In this document: positions 1 through 7,012 of the stretch, piece after piece
Position numbering within the stretch: the stretch's first letter is position 1
Layout of the letters: each line of letters starts with the position of its first letter
Origin: Olsenella_K sp036454645
GTDB lineage: Bacteria > Actinomycetota > Coriobacteriia > Coriobacteriales > Atopobiaceae
Reading direction: 5' to 3'
DNA length: 10,597 nucleotides
Assembly (NCBI GenBank): GCA_036454645.1
Contig: JAZHSQ010000061.1
Span: forward strand, 1 to 10,597
Position numbers and translations under genes: made by a program
The notes under the pieces: model-generated
Seen by the model: only the letters and a program-made list of their open reading frames with translations
What the model was told of the DNA's origin: nothing
Database searches by the model: none

Positions 1-11
1 CTGCTCTTTCG

Positions 12-88
<77 letters not shown>

Positions 89-116
89 GATGCACCGCGC
101 TCATGCGGCGGTGTCT

Positions 117-145
117 AATGTAGCACCCGGCGTGGCCCGTGGCAA
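117..145 (-). promoter_or_regulatory. Likely sigma-70-type promoter of tRNA-Pro
   Basis: On the minus strand a -35 box TTGCCA (145-140, 5 of 6 consensus positions) is separated by exactly 17 bp from a -10 box TACATT (122-117, 4 of 6). Initiation would fall near 110, giving a leader of about 20 nt before the mature tRNA 5' end at 88. A 6-bp inverted repeat (CACCGC 93-98 with GCGGTG 108-113) sits in that leader. This is a consensus match read by eye, not a measured start site. Confidence 0.5.
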
Positions 146-225
146 GCTCCGCGAGAAGGCAGTCCCGACGTCCGCGGGCCACCGGGCTCCCTGCGGGCGG
201 CAGGTCCTTCTCCCCTGGCCCTCGC

Positions 226-1452
226 CTAGTACTGGGAGCCCGGGATGTAGCCGACCTTGTCGAAGTACGTGAGGTCGCTGAGACGGACGTCCTCCCCGGG
301 CTTGGTGGCGTTGTACATCTTGCCGTCGCCGGCGTAGATGCCCACGTGGTTGCCGCCGCTCGTGATGATGACGTCGCCGGGCTGCATGTTGTCGAAGTCC
401 GTGTGCCAGGTGCCGTCGCTCTGGGCGGAGCTCATCATGTCGTAGGTGGTGCGTCCGCGCGAGCCGCCGTAGACGAGGTTGACGAACCCCGAGCAGTCCG
501 TGCCGGAGATGCTGGAGCCGCCGTAGACGTAGGGCGTGCCGAGGTAGGAGTTGGCGCGCTCGAGCCAGGAGCCGCCCGAGGAGCCGCCGCGCGAGCCCGT
601 GGAGCCGCCGCTGCCAGAAGCGGAGCCGCCAGAGGGCTGGCCTGCTCCCGACCCCGCGACGGCGCTCGCGTCTCCGCCGCCAGCGCTGACGGCGGAGACG
701 GTCGTGGAGATGGCCGCGTCGCCCTGAATCTTGGAGTAGTCTCCCGTCGACTCGGCCTGGCGGTAGTTCGCCTGCGCCACGGAGGAGACGGCGTTGAGCA
801 GCGTGTCCGCCACCACGCCCTGGCTCGTCGTCTGGATGCCCTCGCTCGCGGCGCGGCTCTGGACCTCGTCGGCGATGGCCTGCTTGACGTCCTCGGGGAG
901 CGAGTTGTAGTAGGACTGGACCTCGGCGAGCTTGGAGGAGTACTCGTCCGCCACCCTCTGGGCGTCCGCAACCGCCTGCTCGGCCGCGGCCTCGCGGGCG
1001 TCCAGCTCGCACTTCTCCGCGTAGAGCTGGTCGCTCAGCGCCTTGGTCTGCTCGAGCGTGCTCATGTCGCTCTGGTTGACCTTGGAGAGGTAGTAGACGT
1101 TGCTCACGAACTGCTCGAAGCTGTCCGAGCTCAGGATGACGTCCAGCATGGTGGTGTTGCCGTCCATGTAGCTGGCGCGCATGCGCTCGGAGAGGCGGCC
1201 CCTCACCTCGTCGTAGCGCGCCTGGGTCTCGTCGATCTCCTGCTGCTTCTGCGAGATCTGGCCCTTGATGCCCTCGAGGTCCTCGGAGCTCGTGGAGAGT
1301 GCGGTCTGGTAGTCCGAGAGGCTCTGCCCGTACGCGTCGAGCGACGAGCGCGCGGAGTCGAGGTCCTCAGCGAGCGCGCAGGTGGGTGCTATGCCAGCCG
1401 CGATGATGGCCGCCGCCGAGATGGAGACGACGAGCCGCTTGCCGAAACGCAT
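226..1452 (-). CDS. Secreted NlpC/P60 peptidoglycan hydrolase with PcsB/CwlO-like coiled coil
   Basis: The 408-residue protein begins with a signal peptide (MRFGKR, hydrophobic core, likely cleavage after ALA at residue 28). Residues about 30-190 are coiled coil and include an NTTMLDVILSSDSFEQFVS-type segment, as seen in PcsB, CwlO and RipC. A Gly/Ser linker (about 260-295) leads to a C-terminal NlpC/P60 domain (about 296-408). The catalytic Cys320 lies in TDCSGF and His369 in NHVGIY; the usual third polar residue appears to be Asn381. Such enzymes cut peptidoglycan peptide stems, and PcsB/RipC-type proteins are controlled by FtsEX through the coiled coil; FtsEX control here is inference. I chose the ATG at 1452 because GGAG and AAAGG lie upstream and the signal peptide begins there; the in-frame GTG at 1524 would overlap the apt terminator. 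Confidence 0.9.
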   Translation of the reverse strand: MRFGKRLVVSISAAAIIAAGIAPTCALAEDLDSARSSLDAYGQSLSDYQTALSTSSEDLEGIKGQISQKQQEIDETQARYDEVRGRLSERMRASYMDGNTTMLDVILSSDSFEQFVSNVYYLSKVNQSDMSTLEQTKALSDQLYAEKCELDAREAAAEQAVADAQRVADEYSSKLAEVQSYYNSLPEDVKQAIADEVQSRAASEGIQTTSQGVVADTLLNAVSSVAQANYRQAESTGDYSKIQGDAAISTTVSAVSAGGGDASAVAGSGAGQPSGGSASGSGGSTGSRGGSSGGSWLERANSYLGTPYVYGGSSISGTDCSGFVNLVYGGSRGRTTYDMMSSAQSDGTWHTDFDNMQPGDVIITSGGNHVGIYAGDGKMYNATKPGEDVRLSDLTYFDKVGYIPGSQY

Positions 1453-1510
1453 GGATGCGCCTTTCTCCTTGCCTGCATATGACCCAATCCTAATACACCT
1501 GAAGGAAGGC

Positions 1511-1560
1511 CAAGAAAACACCACGGGCCGCCCAGGCCGGCTGGCGGCTGGGCGGCCCGT
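1511..1560 (-). terminator. Intrinsic terminator after apt
   Basis: A perfect 13-bp inverted repeat (ACGGGCCGCCCAG at 1523-1535, CTGGGCGGCCCGT at 1548-1560) encloses a 12-nt loop. On the minus strand it is followed by GGTGTTTTCTTGG, a T-rich tract. It lies 55 bp past the apt stop and before the NlpC/P60 start, so it should separate the two genes and implies a promoter for the hydrolase within 1453-1522. No strong consensus promoter is visible there; TATTAG and TAGGAT around 1487-1495 are weak -10 candidates. Confidence 0.85.
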
Positions 1561-1615
1561 GCAAGCGGTCCGGGATGCGGGGCGAGGGAGCGCGGCTGCG
1601 CGGCGCCCCTGTGGG

Positions 1616-2149
1616 CTAGTGGACGTCGATGAGGGTGTAGACCTCCTGCGGGTACTCCTTTGCGATCTCCTCGCGGGGGTTGAGGTAGCACAGCTCCAGG
1701 ATGAAGGAGAAGCCCACGATCTTGGCGCCCGTCTGCTCGATGAGCTTGGCCGTGGCGACGGCGGTGCCGCCGGTGGCCACGAGGTCGTCCACGATGAGGA
1801 CCTTGTCCTCCGGGCCCATGCTGTCCTTGTGGACCTGCAGCTCGTCGGTGCCGTACTCGAGCGCGTACTCCTGGGAGTAGACCTCGCGCGGCAGCTTGCC
1901 CGGCTTGCGCGCGGGGACGAAGCCAGCGCCCAGGCGGTAGGCCACGGGGGCGCCCACGAGGAAGCCGCGTGCCTCTGCGCCCACGACCTTGGTGATGCCG
2001 GCCTTCATGAAGTGGTCCGCGATCTGGTCGATCGCGGCGGCCAGGCCCTGCGGGTCCGCGAGCAGGGGCGTGATGTCCTTGAAGATGACGCCGGGCTCCG
2101 GGTAGTCGGGGATGTTCACGATGAGGTTCTCGAACTCGAAGTTGGACAA
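1616..2149 (-). CDS. apt: Adenine phosphoribosyltransferase
   Basis: This cytoplasmic purine-salvage enzyme converts adenine and PRPP to AMP and pyrophosphate. The 177-residue length is normal for the family. The PRPP-binding signature VLIVDDLVATGGTA lies at residues 117-130. Other family features are IPDYPEPGVIFKDITPLL near the N-terminus, GAEARGFL (57-64) and RKPGKLP (81-87). I start it at TTG 2149 because AAAGGAAG sits 4-6 nt upstream and the next residues, SNFEFENLIVNIPDYP, match family N-termini. The upstream in-frame TTG at 2197 would add 16 unconserved residues. It follows the MerR gene by 105 bp with no clear promoter or terminator, so read-through from that operon is possible. A strong terminator ends the transcript. 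Confidence 0.95.
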   Translation of the reverse strand: MSNFEFENLIVNIPDYPEPGVIFKDITPLLADPQGLAAAIDQIADHFMKAGITKVVGAEARGFLVGAPVAYRLGAGFVPARKPGKLPREVYSQEYALEYGTDELQVHKDSMGPEDKVLIVDDLVATGGTAVATAKLIEQTGAKIVGFSFILELCYLNPREEIAKEYPQEVYTLIDVH

Positions 2150-2254
2150 GGGTCTTCCTTTCTCTGGGTTGGCGTGCGTCCTGCTCGTCTGGTGCAAGGC
2201 CTACCCGACGCTGTGCCATGCCTGCCGCCGGGCGGCCCCGGGATGGGCCGAGCC

Positions 2255-3049
2255 CTATCTGGCGTCCGGCCCGTCGTGCGGGCTCTTGAGCCTCCGGCGT
2301 ATGAGGGTGTCCCTGACGGCGTCCGTCAGGGCGAGCATGTTGTTGAGGGCGTTCTCGAACTGCTGACGCTGCTCGGGCGTCTCCTCCGCCTCCACGCCGC
2401 CGCCCCGGCGCGCGCCGAACGAGACGAGGGCCTGCTCGAACATGCCGCTCTCGCGGTTGGCCGCCTGCACGTACCAGCGCAGGTTCTTGGGCTGGATGCC
2501 GAAGCGGCCGAGCTCGTTGCAGGCGCGGATGAGGGCGAAGTCGCGCCCGTCCACGAGGTCGCGACCGCGGGGGGAGCGACGCATCGTGATGACGCCCGCC
2601 TCGGAGAGCTGGCGCACGAAGCTCACCGGCACGCCGATGAGCTCCGGGACGTGGCTGATGGGGTGGAACTTGTCCACCACGTCCTGGGAGTCGACGTCCG
2701 CGACGACCGTCTGCGAGGCCGGGAGGGGGCCGACCTCGCCCGCAGGGGCCGCGGGGGCGGCGTCCACGCGGTTGAGGGAGTCCAGCAGCGAGGGCTCGCC
2801 GGCGTCCGCCTTCTCGAGCTCCTCCCTGATGACCTGCAGCGGGAGGAAGCGGTTCTTCTGGAGGTAGAGGATGGCCTCGAGGCGCCGGATGTCGTGCTGC
2901 GAGTAGAGCCGGTAGCCGCCGGAGGTGCGCGACGGCGTGAGCAGGCCCTCGTCCTCAAGGTAGCGCACCTTGGAGACGGAGAGGTCGGGGTACTCGGCCT
3001 GGAGCCGCTTCACGACCTTGCCGATTGTCACGTATCCGGCGTCGGGCAT
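2255..3049 (-). CDS. MerR-family transcriptional regulator, FtsR/Rv1828-like
   Basis: The 264-residue protein has an N-terminal MerR winged helix (residues about 7-80) with the typical TIGKVVKRL, VRYLEDEGLLTPSRTSGGYRLY and DIRRLEAILYLQ elements. An Ala/Pro-rich linker (about 92-118) follows. A second DNA-binding-like module (about 130-215) contains HPISHVPELIGVPVSFVRQL and GIQPKNLRWYVQAANRE; this C-terminal half is characteristic of actinobacterial Rv1828/FtsR rather than metal-sensing MerR proteins, and no metal-binding cysteine cluster is present. FtsR of Corynebacterium glutamicum activates ftsZ, so a role in cell-division gene control is plausible by homology only. The ATG at 3049 is 4 bp after the FHA stop with only a weak ribosome binding site, which suggests translational coupling. 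Confidence 0.88.
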   Translation of the reverse strand: MPDAGYVTIGKVVKRLQAEYPDLSVSKVRYLEDEGLLTPSRTSGGYRLYSQHDIRRLEAILYLQKNRFLPLQVIREELEKADAGEPSLLDSLNRVDAAPAAPAGEVGPLPASQTVVADVDSQDVVDKFHPISHVPELIGVPVSFVRQLSEAGVITMRRSPRGRDLVDGRDFALIRACNELGRFGIQPKNLRWYVQAANRESGMFEQALVSFGARRGGGVEAEETPEQRQQFENALNNMLALTDAVRDTLIRRRLKSPHDGPDAR

Positions 3050-3053
3050 GTCT

Positions 3054-3479
3054 CTACGCGCCCGTCTCGACCCTCTTGGGACGGCGGTTGGTGTGGAAGA
3101 TCATCCGGAAGGTGCCGATCTGAATCGTGGAGCCGTCCTTCAGCAGCGCCTTGTTGACGATGGCGCCGTCCACCCAGGTGCCGTTGAGGGAGCCCAGGTC
3201 CTCGATGGAGGCGTAGCCGGAGGCGATGCCGGTGAGGTCTATGTGGGCGTGCTTGCGCGAGACCGTCATGTCGTTGAGGAAGACGCTGTTCTTGGGGTCG
3301 CGCCCCAGGGTGATGTCGTTCTCGTCCAGCTCGAAGACCTGGCCGGTCGAGGGCCCCTTCACGATGGTGAGGGTCGGGTGTACCAGGGCGTTCTCGCCCA
3401 TGAGATCGGGGACCGTGGAATCCGCGGAGGGCATGCGGAATATCTCGGTCGCCCCCATGTTGTCCTTGTTGCTCGGCAT
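3054..3479 (-). CDS. FHA-domain protein, GarA/OdhI-like
   Basis: The 141-residue protein carries one forkhead-associated phosphothreonine-binding domain (about 36-130). The FHA signature residues are present: G59-R60, S74-R75-K76-H77 and the GSLNGTWV motif with N99-G100. An unstructured N-terminus of about 35 residues contains ATEIFR (10-15), which lines up with the TTSVFR phosphorylation segment of mycobacterial GarA and corynebacterial OdhI; Thr11 would match GarA Thr22, the PknB site. GarA/OdhI inhibit 2-oxoglutarate metabolism unless phosphorylated; that function is known for those proteins but not shown here. The ATG at 3479 has AGGGGAG 7 nt upstream. The next gene is the MerR regulator, as in mycobacteria. 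The frame stays open far upstream, but that extension only shadows ridA and the GcvT-like gene. Confidence 0.92.
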   Translation of the reverse strand: MPSNKDNMGATEIFRMPSADSTVPDLMGENALVHPTLTIVKGPSTGQVFELDENDITLGRDPKNSVFLNDMTVSRKHAHIDLTGIASGYASIEDLGSLNGTWVDGAIVNKALLKDGSTIQIGTFRMIFHTNRRPKRVETGA

Positions 3480-3514
3480 GACGTGGCTCCCCTCAAAATT
3501 TGCGTACTGAATCA

Positions 3515-3543
3515 ATAATAGCGCTATCGGCAGGCGACGAAGT
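3515..3543 (-). promoter_or_regulatory. Possible promoter of the FHA-MerR pair
   Basis: On the minus strand TATTAT (3520-3515) is a good -10 box. A position 17 bp upstream (3543-3538, ACTTCG) is a poor -35 match inside the end of ridA. A perfect 10-bp palindrome, ATAGCGCTAT (3518-3527), overlaps the -10 box and the ridA stop codon. This AT-rich patch stands out against the surrounding GC-rich DNA, and the spacing to the FHA start (about 28 bp from a predicted initiation point) is reasonable. Confidence 0.4.
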
Positions 3544-3904
3544 CCATTTCTATGCGGGCGGACATCGGCAGGTCGCTCACCTCGACGACCGTGCGCGCCG
3601 GGCCGGGGGTGCCGAAGCGCCTCCCCAGGACCTCGTCGACGGCGTCGGCGTAGTCGAGGTCGGTGAGGTAGACGGTGATCGACGCCACGTCGGTGAGGGA
3701 GCAGTCCACCTCCTGCAGGAGCTTCTCGAAGATGTCGCAGATGCGCTCGGCCTCGGCGACCGGGCCTCCGGGAACGAGCGCGTCCGGGTTCCGGGCGTCC
3801 CTGCCGACCTGGCCGGACGAGAAGATCAGCCTGCCGGCCGTCGTCCCCTGGGAGTAGCTTCCGAGGGCGTCCGGGACGTCCGCGGCGCTTATCGCGTACT
3901 TCAT
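3524..3904 (-). CDS. ridA: RidA-family enamine/imine deaminase
   Basis: The 126-residue protein matches the RidA (YjgF/YER057c/UK114) family over its full length, which is typical (about 125-130 residues). Visible signatures are the N-terminal LGSYSQG, LIFSSGQVG (26-34), and the C-terminal PARTVVEVSDLP with Arg104, the counterpart of the active-site arginine that binds the substrate carboxylate. Glu119 in ARIEM fits the conserved acidic position. The enzyme hydrolyses reactive 2-aminoacrylate and related enamines/imines from PLP enzymes, as a cytoplasmic trimer. The ATG at 3904 follows GAGG by 6 nt. It lies 78 bp after the GcvT-like gene and 44 bp before the FHA gene, so it probably shares a transcript with the former. 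Confidence 0.93.
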   Translation of the reverse strand: MKYAISAADVPDALGSYSQGTTAGRLIFSSGQVGRDARNPDALVPGGPVAEAERICDIFEKLLQEVDCSLTDVASITVYLTDLDYADAVDEVLGRRFGTPGPARTVVEVSDLPMSARIEMDFVACR

Positions 3905-3982
3905 GCGTCACCTCGTTGCGTAGGGGCACCGCCGGGCCCGCTGCCTCGGCCGTGCCAGACCAGATTCTTCCACATGTCCGCC

Positions 3983-4927
3983 CTACGCGAGCCCGCGGGC
4001 GCCCACGAAGTCCATCTGCGGGCGCGCGATCCCGGCGGCCACCAGATCGCGCGCGGCCAGGGGCCCCTCGGGGCCGCCGTCGAGCCAGGATGCCCACGGG
4101 ACGCGGGCAACGAGGTGGTGGCGGAGGGCCTCTTCGCCCACGGGCGCGAGGCTCTCGAAGGAGAGGAGGCTCCTCCAGACGGTGCGCGCGCTGTCGGGGG
4201 GCACGAGCAGCAGGTAGGCGGGGCCGGCCACGGCGGGGCGTCCGGCGTGCGCGACGCCCGTGGCCGCACCGCGGCCGGAGGCGGCCGCCGTGGGGACGGG
4301 GTCCACGCGGGCGACGAGGGAGGCGATCCTGCCGTCGAGCGCGATGCTGCGGACCTGGCCACGCGCGGGGAGCACGGCGCCCTCGGGCAGGTAGTCGGAG
4401 GCGATGGCCGTCGCGTCCGCGCCCGCGAGCAGGAGCGGCACGAGCGAGCCCGTGACGTTCTCCGCCACGAGGTCGCGGTAGGGCTCCACCCCGCCGCTCT
4501 CGACGTTGGCGAGGAAGGTGAGCCAGGACGCGAGGAGCTGGGAGCGCGGGGAGGCGTCGAGCACGGCGAACTCCTCGTCGCCCGTGCGCGCGAGCAGCGG
4601 AACGGAGGCGAGGCGCCCGTCCCCCATGAGGACGCACTCGAAGGCGCACTCCCCCACCGCCAGCTCGCGTCCGGCGAAGGCCGCGTGCGCGAAGCCCGTC
4701 GCGGCCGGTCCGCTGAAGAGCAGGCACGCCATGCCGGAGAGGTCCGAGAGCGCCGTCCCGCGCTCGAGCGCCGCGAGCTCGCCGGAGCCGTCGCCGTAGG
4801 CGCTCGGGACGGGCGGCCTCGATGCGAGCCGGTCCCCGAAGGTCGCGCTCAGCAGGAGGTGCTCCTCGTAGAGGACGGAGATGCGCGCCGAGCCGGGCGC
4901 GCGCGAGAAGTCGCGCTCTTGTGACAT
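3983..4927 (-). CDS. Truncated GcvT/YgfZ-like folate-fold protein
   Basis: The 314-residue protein resembles the N-terminal folate-binding fold of the glycine cleavage T-protein. LYEEHLLLSATFG (19-31) matches the GcvT opening LYxEHxxLGAxM; ALSDLSGM (59-66) matches GLFDVSHM; and the final stretch AARDLVAAGIARPQMDFVGARGLA-stop resembles the segment before the T-protein's C-terminal barrel. That barrel is absent. GDGRLASVPLLAR (102-114) aligns with GGVIDDLIVYR, and the catalytic Asp appears to be lost. True T-protein activity is therefore doubtful; a YgfZ/IbaG-like folate or Fe-S accessory role is possible but unproven. Start ATG 4927 has GAGG 9 nt upstream; the in-frame alternative at 4978 adds 17 unlike residues. 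No gcvH or gcvP is in the window. Confidence 0.75.
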   Translation of the reverse strand: MSQERDFSRAPGSARISVLYEEHLLLSATFGDRLASRPPVPSAYGDGSGELAALERGTALSDLSGMACLLFSGPAATGFAHAAFAGRELAVGECAFECVLMGDGRLASVPLLARTGDEEFAVLDASPRSQLLASWLTFLANVESGGVEPYRDLVAENVTGSLVPLLLAGADATAIASDYLPEGAVLPARGQVRSIALDGRIASLVARVDPVPTAAASGRGAATGVAHAGRPAVAGPAYLLLVPPDSARTVWRSLLSFESLAPVGEEALRHHLVARVPWASWLDGGPEGPLAARDLVAAGIARPQMDFVGARGLA

Positions 4928-4989
4928 GGACGATCGCCTCGCAGGTAGTGAAGGATGTGGATGGGTGCACGCCGGCACCGGGCCGCTCC

Positions 4990-5069
4990 GGACCCGCGGT
5001 CCTTCTCGCCCGCCGGGCGAGCGCGCCGAGACCGGCGCTGCGGTGGCGGGAGCGGGTCCTTATCGCCCG
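4990..5069 (-). other. Structured spacer between carboxypeptidase and GcvT-like genes
   Basis: The 145-bp spacer holds a 7-bp-stem hairpin (CTCGCCC 5005-5011, GGGCGAG 5015-5021), a smaller one (GGACC 4990-4994, GGTCC 4998-5002), and an 8-bp inverted pair (GGACCCGC 4990-4997, GCGGGTCC 5052-5059) that would compete with the small hairpin. A 15-bp direct repeat with one mismatch (4998-5012 and 5055-5069, core GGTCCTT-TCGCCCG) overlaps these. There is no T-run, so it is not a standard intrinsic terminator; it may attenuate or protect the transcript. Confidence 0.4.
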
Positions 5070-5072
5070 GCG

Positions 5073-6269
5073 CTAGCTGGTGGCGTAGGTGGTCTCGGCG
5101 AAGAGCGGCAGCGAGAAGAGCGGCCAGGACGAGCGCCGCACGAGGCGCGAGGCGCCCAGGACGACGCTGCCGAGGGTGCGGCCGGACTGCTCCCACGTGG
5201 AGGCGCCGGTGAGCTCGTCGGCCTCGAGGAGCGAGCCCGCGTAGAGCCGCGTCGTGGTGTAGGAGAGGTAGCCGCCGTCGGGCCAGACGGAGAAGGTCTC
5301 GTCGAGCTTGGGCGACTCGACCACCTTGAGGCCGAGGTCGTAGGCGTAGGGGTGCAGCCCCAGCGTCCAGTCCGCGCGGGCGACCAGGCGCTGCTGGTAG
5401 GTCTGGTAGGCCCAGTCCATGAGGCTGCGCGTGTCCGTGAAGCGGCCCTCGTCGGTGGTGCAGCCGAGCACGGCGGTGAACAGCTGCACGTTGTTGCGCT
5501 CGCTTGCGCCGAGGAAGGTCGTGCCGGTCGAGACCTTGCCGGTCTTGATGCCGCGCATGCCCGGGTAGACGCCCATGAGCTCGTCGGTCGAGTAGAGCCG
5601 CTGCGTCGTGCCGTTGACGGTGACCACGGTCGAGGTCTGGTGGACCATCTGCGAGATGAGCGGGTAGTTCTCGAAGGCGTAGCGGGCCATCTTGACGAGG
5701 TCCTCGGCGCACGAGTAGTGGGCGTCGTCCTCCAGGCCGTGGCTGTTCACGAAGTGCGTGTGCGTCATGCCGATCTCCTGCGCCTTCGCGTTCATGAGCT
5801 CGACGAAGGCCTGCTCGGAGCCGGCGACGTTGACGGCAACGTTGTAGGCCGCGTCGTTGGCGGAGTAGACGAGCATGGCGTTGAGCAGCTCGCGGAAGGT
5901 GGGGGTGTCGGTCTCGACGTAGCCGGCCGCCTGCGCATCCCCGCCGAGGTTGGCGTCGGTGATGGTGCAGACGTCGTCCAGGGACTTGCCGGAGTCGAGC
6001 GCCACGATGGCGGTCATGACCTTGGTGATGGAGGCCATCGGGAACTCCTGGTCGGCGTTCTTGGAGAAGAGCACGTTGCCCGCCTGGTCCACCACGATGG
6101 CAGCCTGAGCCTCGGTGAGCGTGGGCTCGGCCTGCGCGCCCTCCGCGGCGAGGGCGCGCGCGGGGGCGACGGCGCCGAGGGCACAGAGGAGCGCGAGGGC
6201 GAGGAGCGCCGCGCGGGCGGCGTGCGGCGCCATGGCGCTACGGCGGTCCTGGCCGGAGGTGCGCAGCAT
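5073..6269 (-). CDS. Secreted D-alanyl-D-alanine carboxypeptidase (peptidase S11)
   Basis: The 398-residue penicillin-binding protein removes the terminal D-Ala from peptidoglycan pentapeptides outside the membrane, limiting cross-linking. A signal peptide occupies about residues 1-42 (long hydrophobic run, cleavage near ALA-A). All three active-site motifs are present in order: SITK with nucleophile Ser80 and Lys83, SAN at 136-138, and KTG at 242-244. FVNSHGLEDDAHYS matches the family's FxNxxGL block. The C-terminal 100 residues form a beta-rich tail, and no obvious membrane anchor is visible. ATG 6269 follows the phosphatidyltransferase stop by one base, with GGGAGG inside that gene's end, so the two are cotranscribed and probably coupled. 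Met13 is a weaker alternative start. It belongs to the DacA/DacF group; I cannot choose the symbol. Confidence 0.94.
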   Translation of the reverse strand: MLRTSGQDRRSAMAPHAARAALLALALLCALGAVAPARALAAEGAQAEPTLTEAQAAIVVDQAGNVLFSKNADQEFPMASITKVMTAIVALDSGKSLDDVCTITDANLGGDAQAAGYVETDTPTFRELLNAMLVYSANDAAYNVAVNVAGSEQAFVELMNAKAQEIGMTHTHFVNSHGLEDDAHYSCAEDLVKMARYAFENYPLISQMVHQTSTVVTVNGTTQRLYSTDELMGVYPGMRGIKTGKVSTGTTFLGASERNNVQLFTAVLGCTTDEGRFTDTRSLMDWAYQTYQQRLVARADWTLGLHPYAYDLGLKVVESPKLDETFSVWPDGGYLSYTTTRLYAGSLLEADELTGASTWEQSGRTLGSVVLGASRLVRRSSWPLFSLPLFAETTYATS

Positions 6270-6270
6270 G

Positions 6271-6999
6271 CTAGCGCCCCTCCCGCTTCTCGATTGCGTC
6301 GCGCCTGATCTGGAGCCCCTCGCGCGTGTAGATGTAGGCGGTTATCGTCGAGCAGACGATGCCGGCGTACACGAAGACGATGCCGAGCGCGGCGGGCTGG
6401 GAGTTGAGGAAGGGCAGCCAGGAGACGTCGACCAGGCCCAGGGGCGCAAGCTGCGGCACGCCGAGGAGCAGGTCCACGAAGCCGAACATGAGCAGCGCCG
6501 TCGTCACCTTGCCGATGTAGACGACGTCCACGGGGCGCTTGCGGTAGCGCTGGAGCGCGAGCGCGCCGATCCCCAGGTAGACGTCGCGGCCGATGACGAA
6601 GACCGCCACCCAGATGGGGAGCTCGCCGGTGATCATGAGGCCCAGCACGCCCGTGAAGAGCAGCACGCGGTCCATGATCGGGTCCATGATCTTCCCGAGC
6701 CAGCTCACGGTCTGGGTCCGGCGGGCGACCTGGCCGTCGAGGAAGTCCGTCAGCGCCGCGATGGCGTAGCAGCAGAGGGCGACCAGGCGGTTCTCGTGGC
6801 TCACGAAAAGGACGAGGAACACCACCGTGAGGACGAAGCGGCAGACCGTGATCACGTTCGCCACGGTGAGGACCTTGTGCGAGGGGTTGTCGGAGGTGCC
6901 GACCGGGGCCGTCGTGGTTCCGGCCCTCTGGGATTCCGCGGCGTCCGGGGCGACCATCTGCTTGATGGTGGAGGTCGCCTTGTCTTTCTTGGAGCTCAT
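6271..6999 (-). CDS. pgsA: CDP-alcohol phosphatidyltransferase, PgsA-like
   Basis: The 242-residue integral membrane protein transfers a phosphatidyl group from CDP-diacylglycerol to an alcohol. The full catalytic signature is present: D85-x2-D88-G-x2-A92-R93-x8-G102-x3-D106-x3-D110. These aspartates bind the metal ions and CDP. A hydrophilic N-terminus of about 42 residues, rich in Lys, Ser and Thr, precedes NVITVCRFVLTVVFLVLF, the usual first membrane helix; further hydrophobic helices follow. PgsA (glycerol-3-phosphate acceptor) is the most common member, but cardiolipin synthase of the same fold or another acceptor is possible, and DPIMDRV differs from the common DPLADK form. ATG 6999 has AAAGG 5 nt upstream. 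The frame stays open to 7578 but that upstream part is repeat-derived and not protein-like. Confidence 0.82.
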   Translation of the reverse strand: MSSKKDKATSTIKQMVAPDAAESQRAGTTTAPVGTSDNPSHKVLTVANVITVCRFVLTVVFLVLFVSHENRLVALCCYAIAALTDFLDGQVARRTQTVSWLGKIMDPIMDRVLLFTGVLGLMITGELPIWVAVFVIGRDVYLGIGALALQRYRKRPVDVVYIGKVTTALLMFGFVDLLLGVPQLAPLGLVDVSWLPFLNSQPAALGIVFVYAGIVCSTITAYIYTREGLQIRRDAIEKREGR

Positions 7000-7012
7000 G
7001 AAGGCCTTTCGT

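Noticed and set aside
139..1482. 447-codon open frame on the plus strand opposite the NlpC/P60 gene
   Set aside because: It is the antisense shadow of a high-GC gene: Val/Ala/Arg-rich, no domain or ribosome binding site. Similar plus-strand frames at 1382-3157, 3500-4924, 4881-6308 and 6115-7458 were rejected on the same grounds.
3925..3956. Intrinsic terminator between the GcvT-like gene and ridA
   Set aside because: A 9-bp stem with one mismatch (GGCACCGCC/GGCCGTGCC) exists, but no T-run follows on either strand and the genes are only 78 bp apart.
3480..4970. In-frame upstream extension of the FHA gene to a 638-residue protein
   Set aside because: The added part is Arg/Pro-rich and lies in the wrong frame over two well-supported genes; the ATG at 3479 has a good ribosome binding site.
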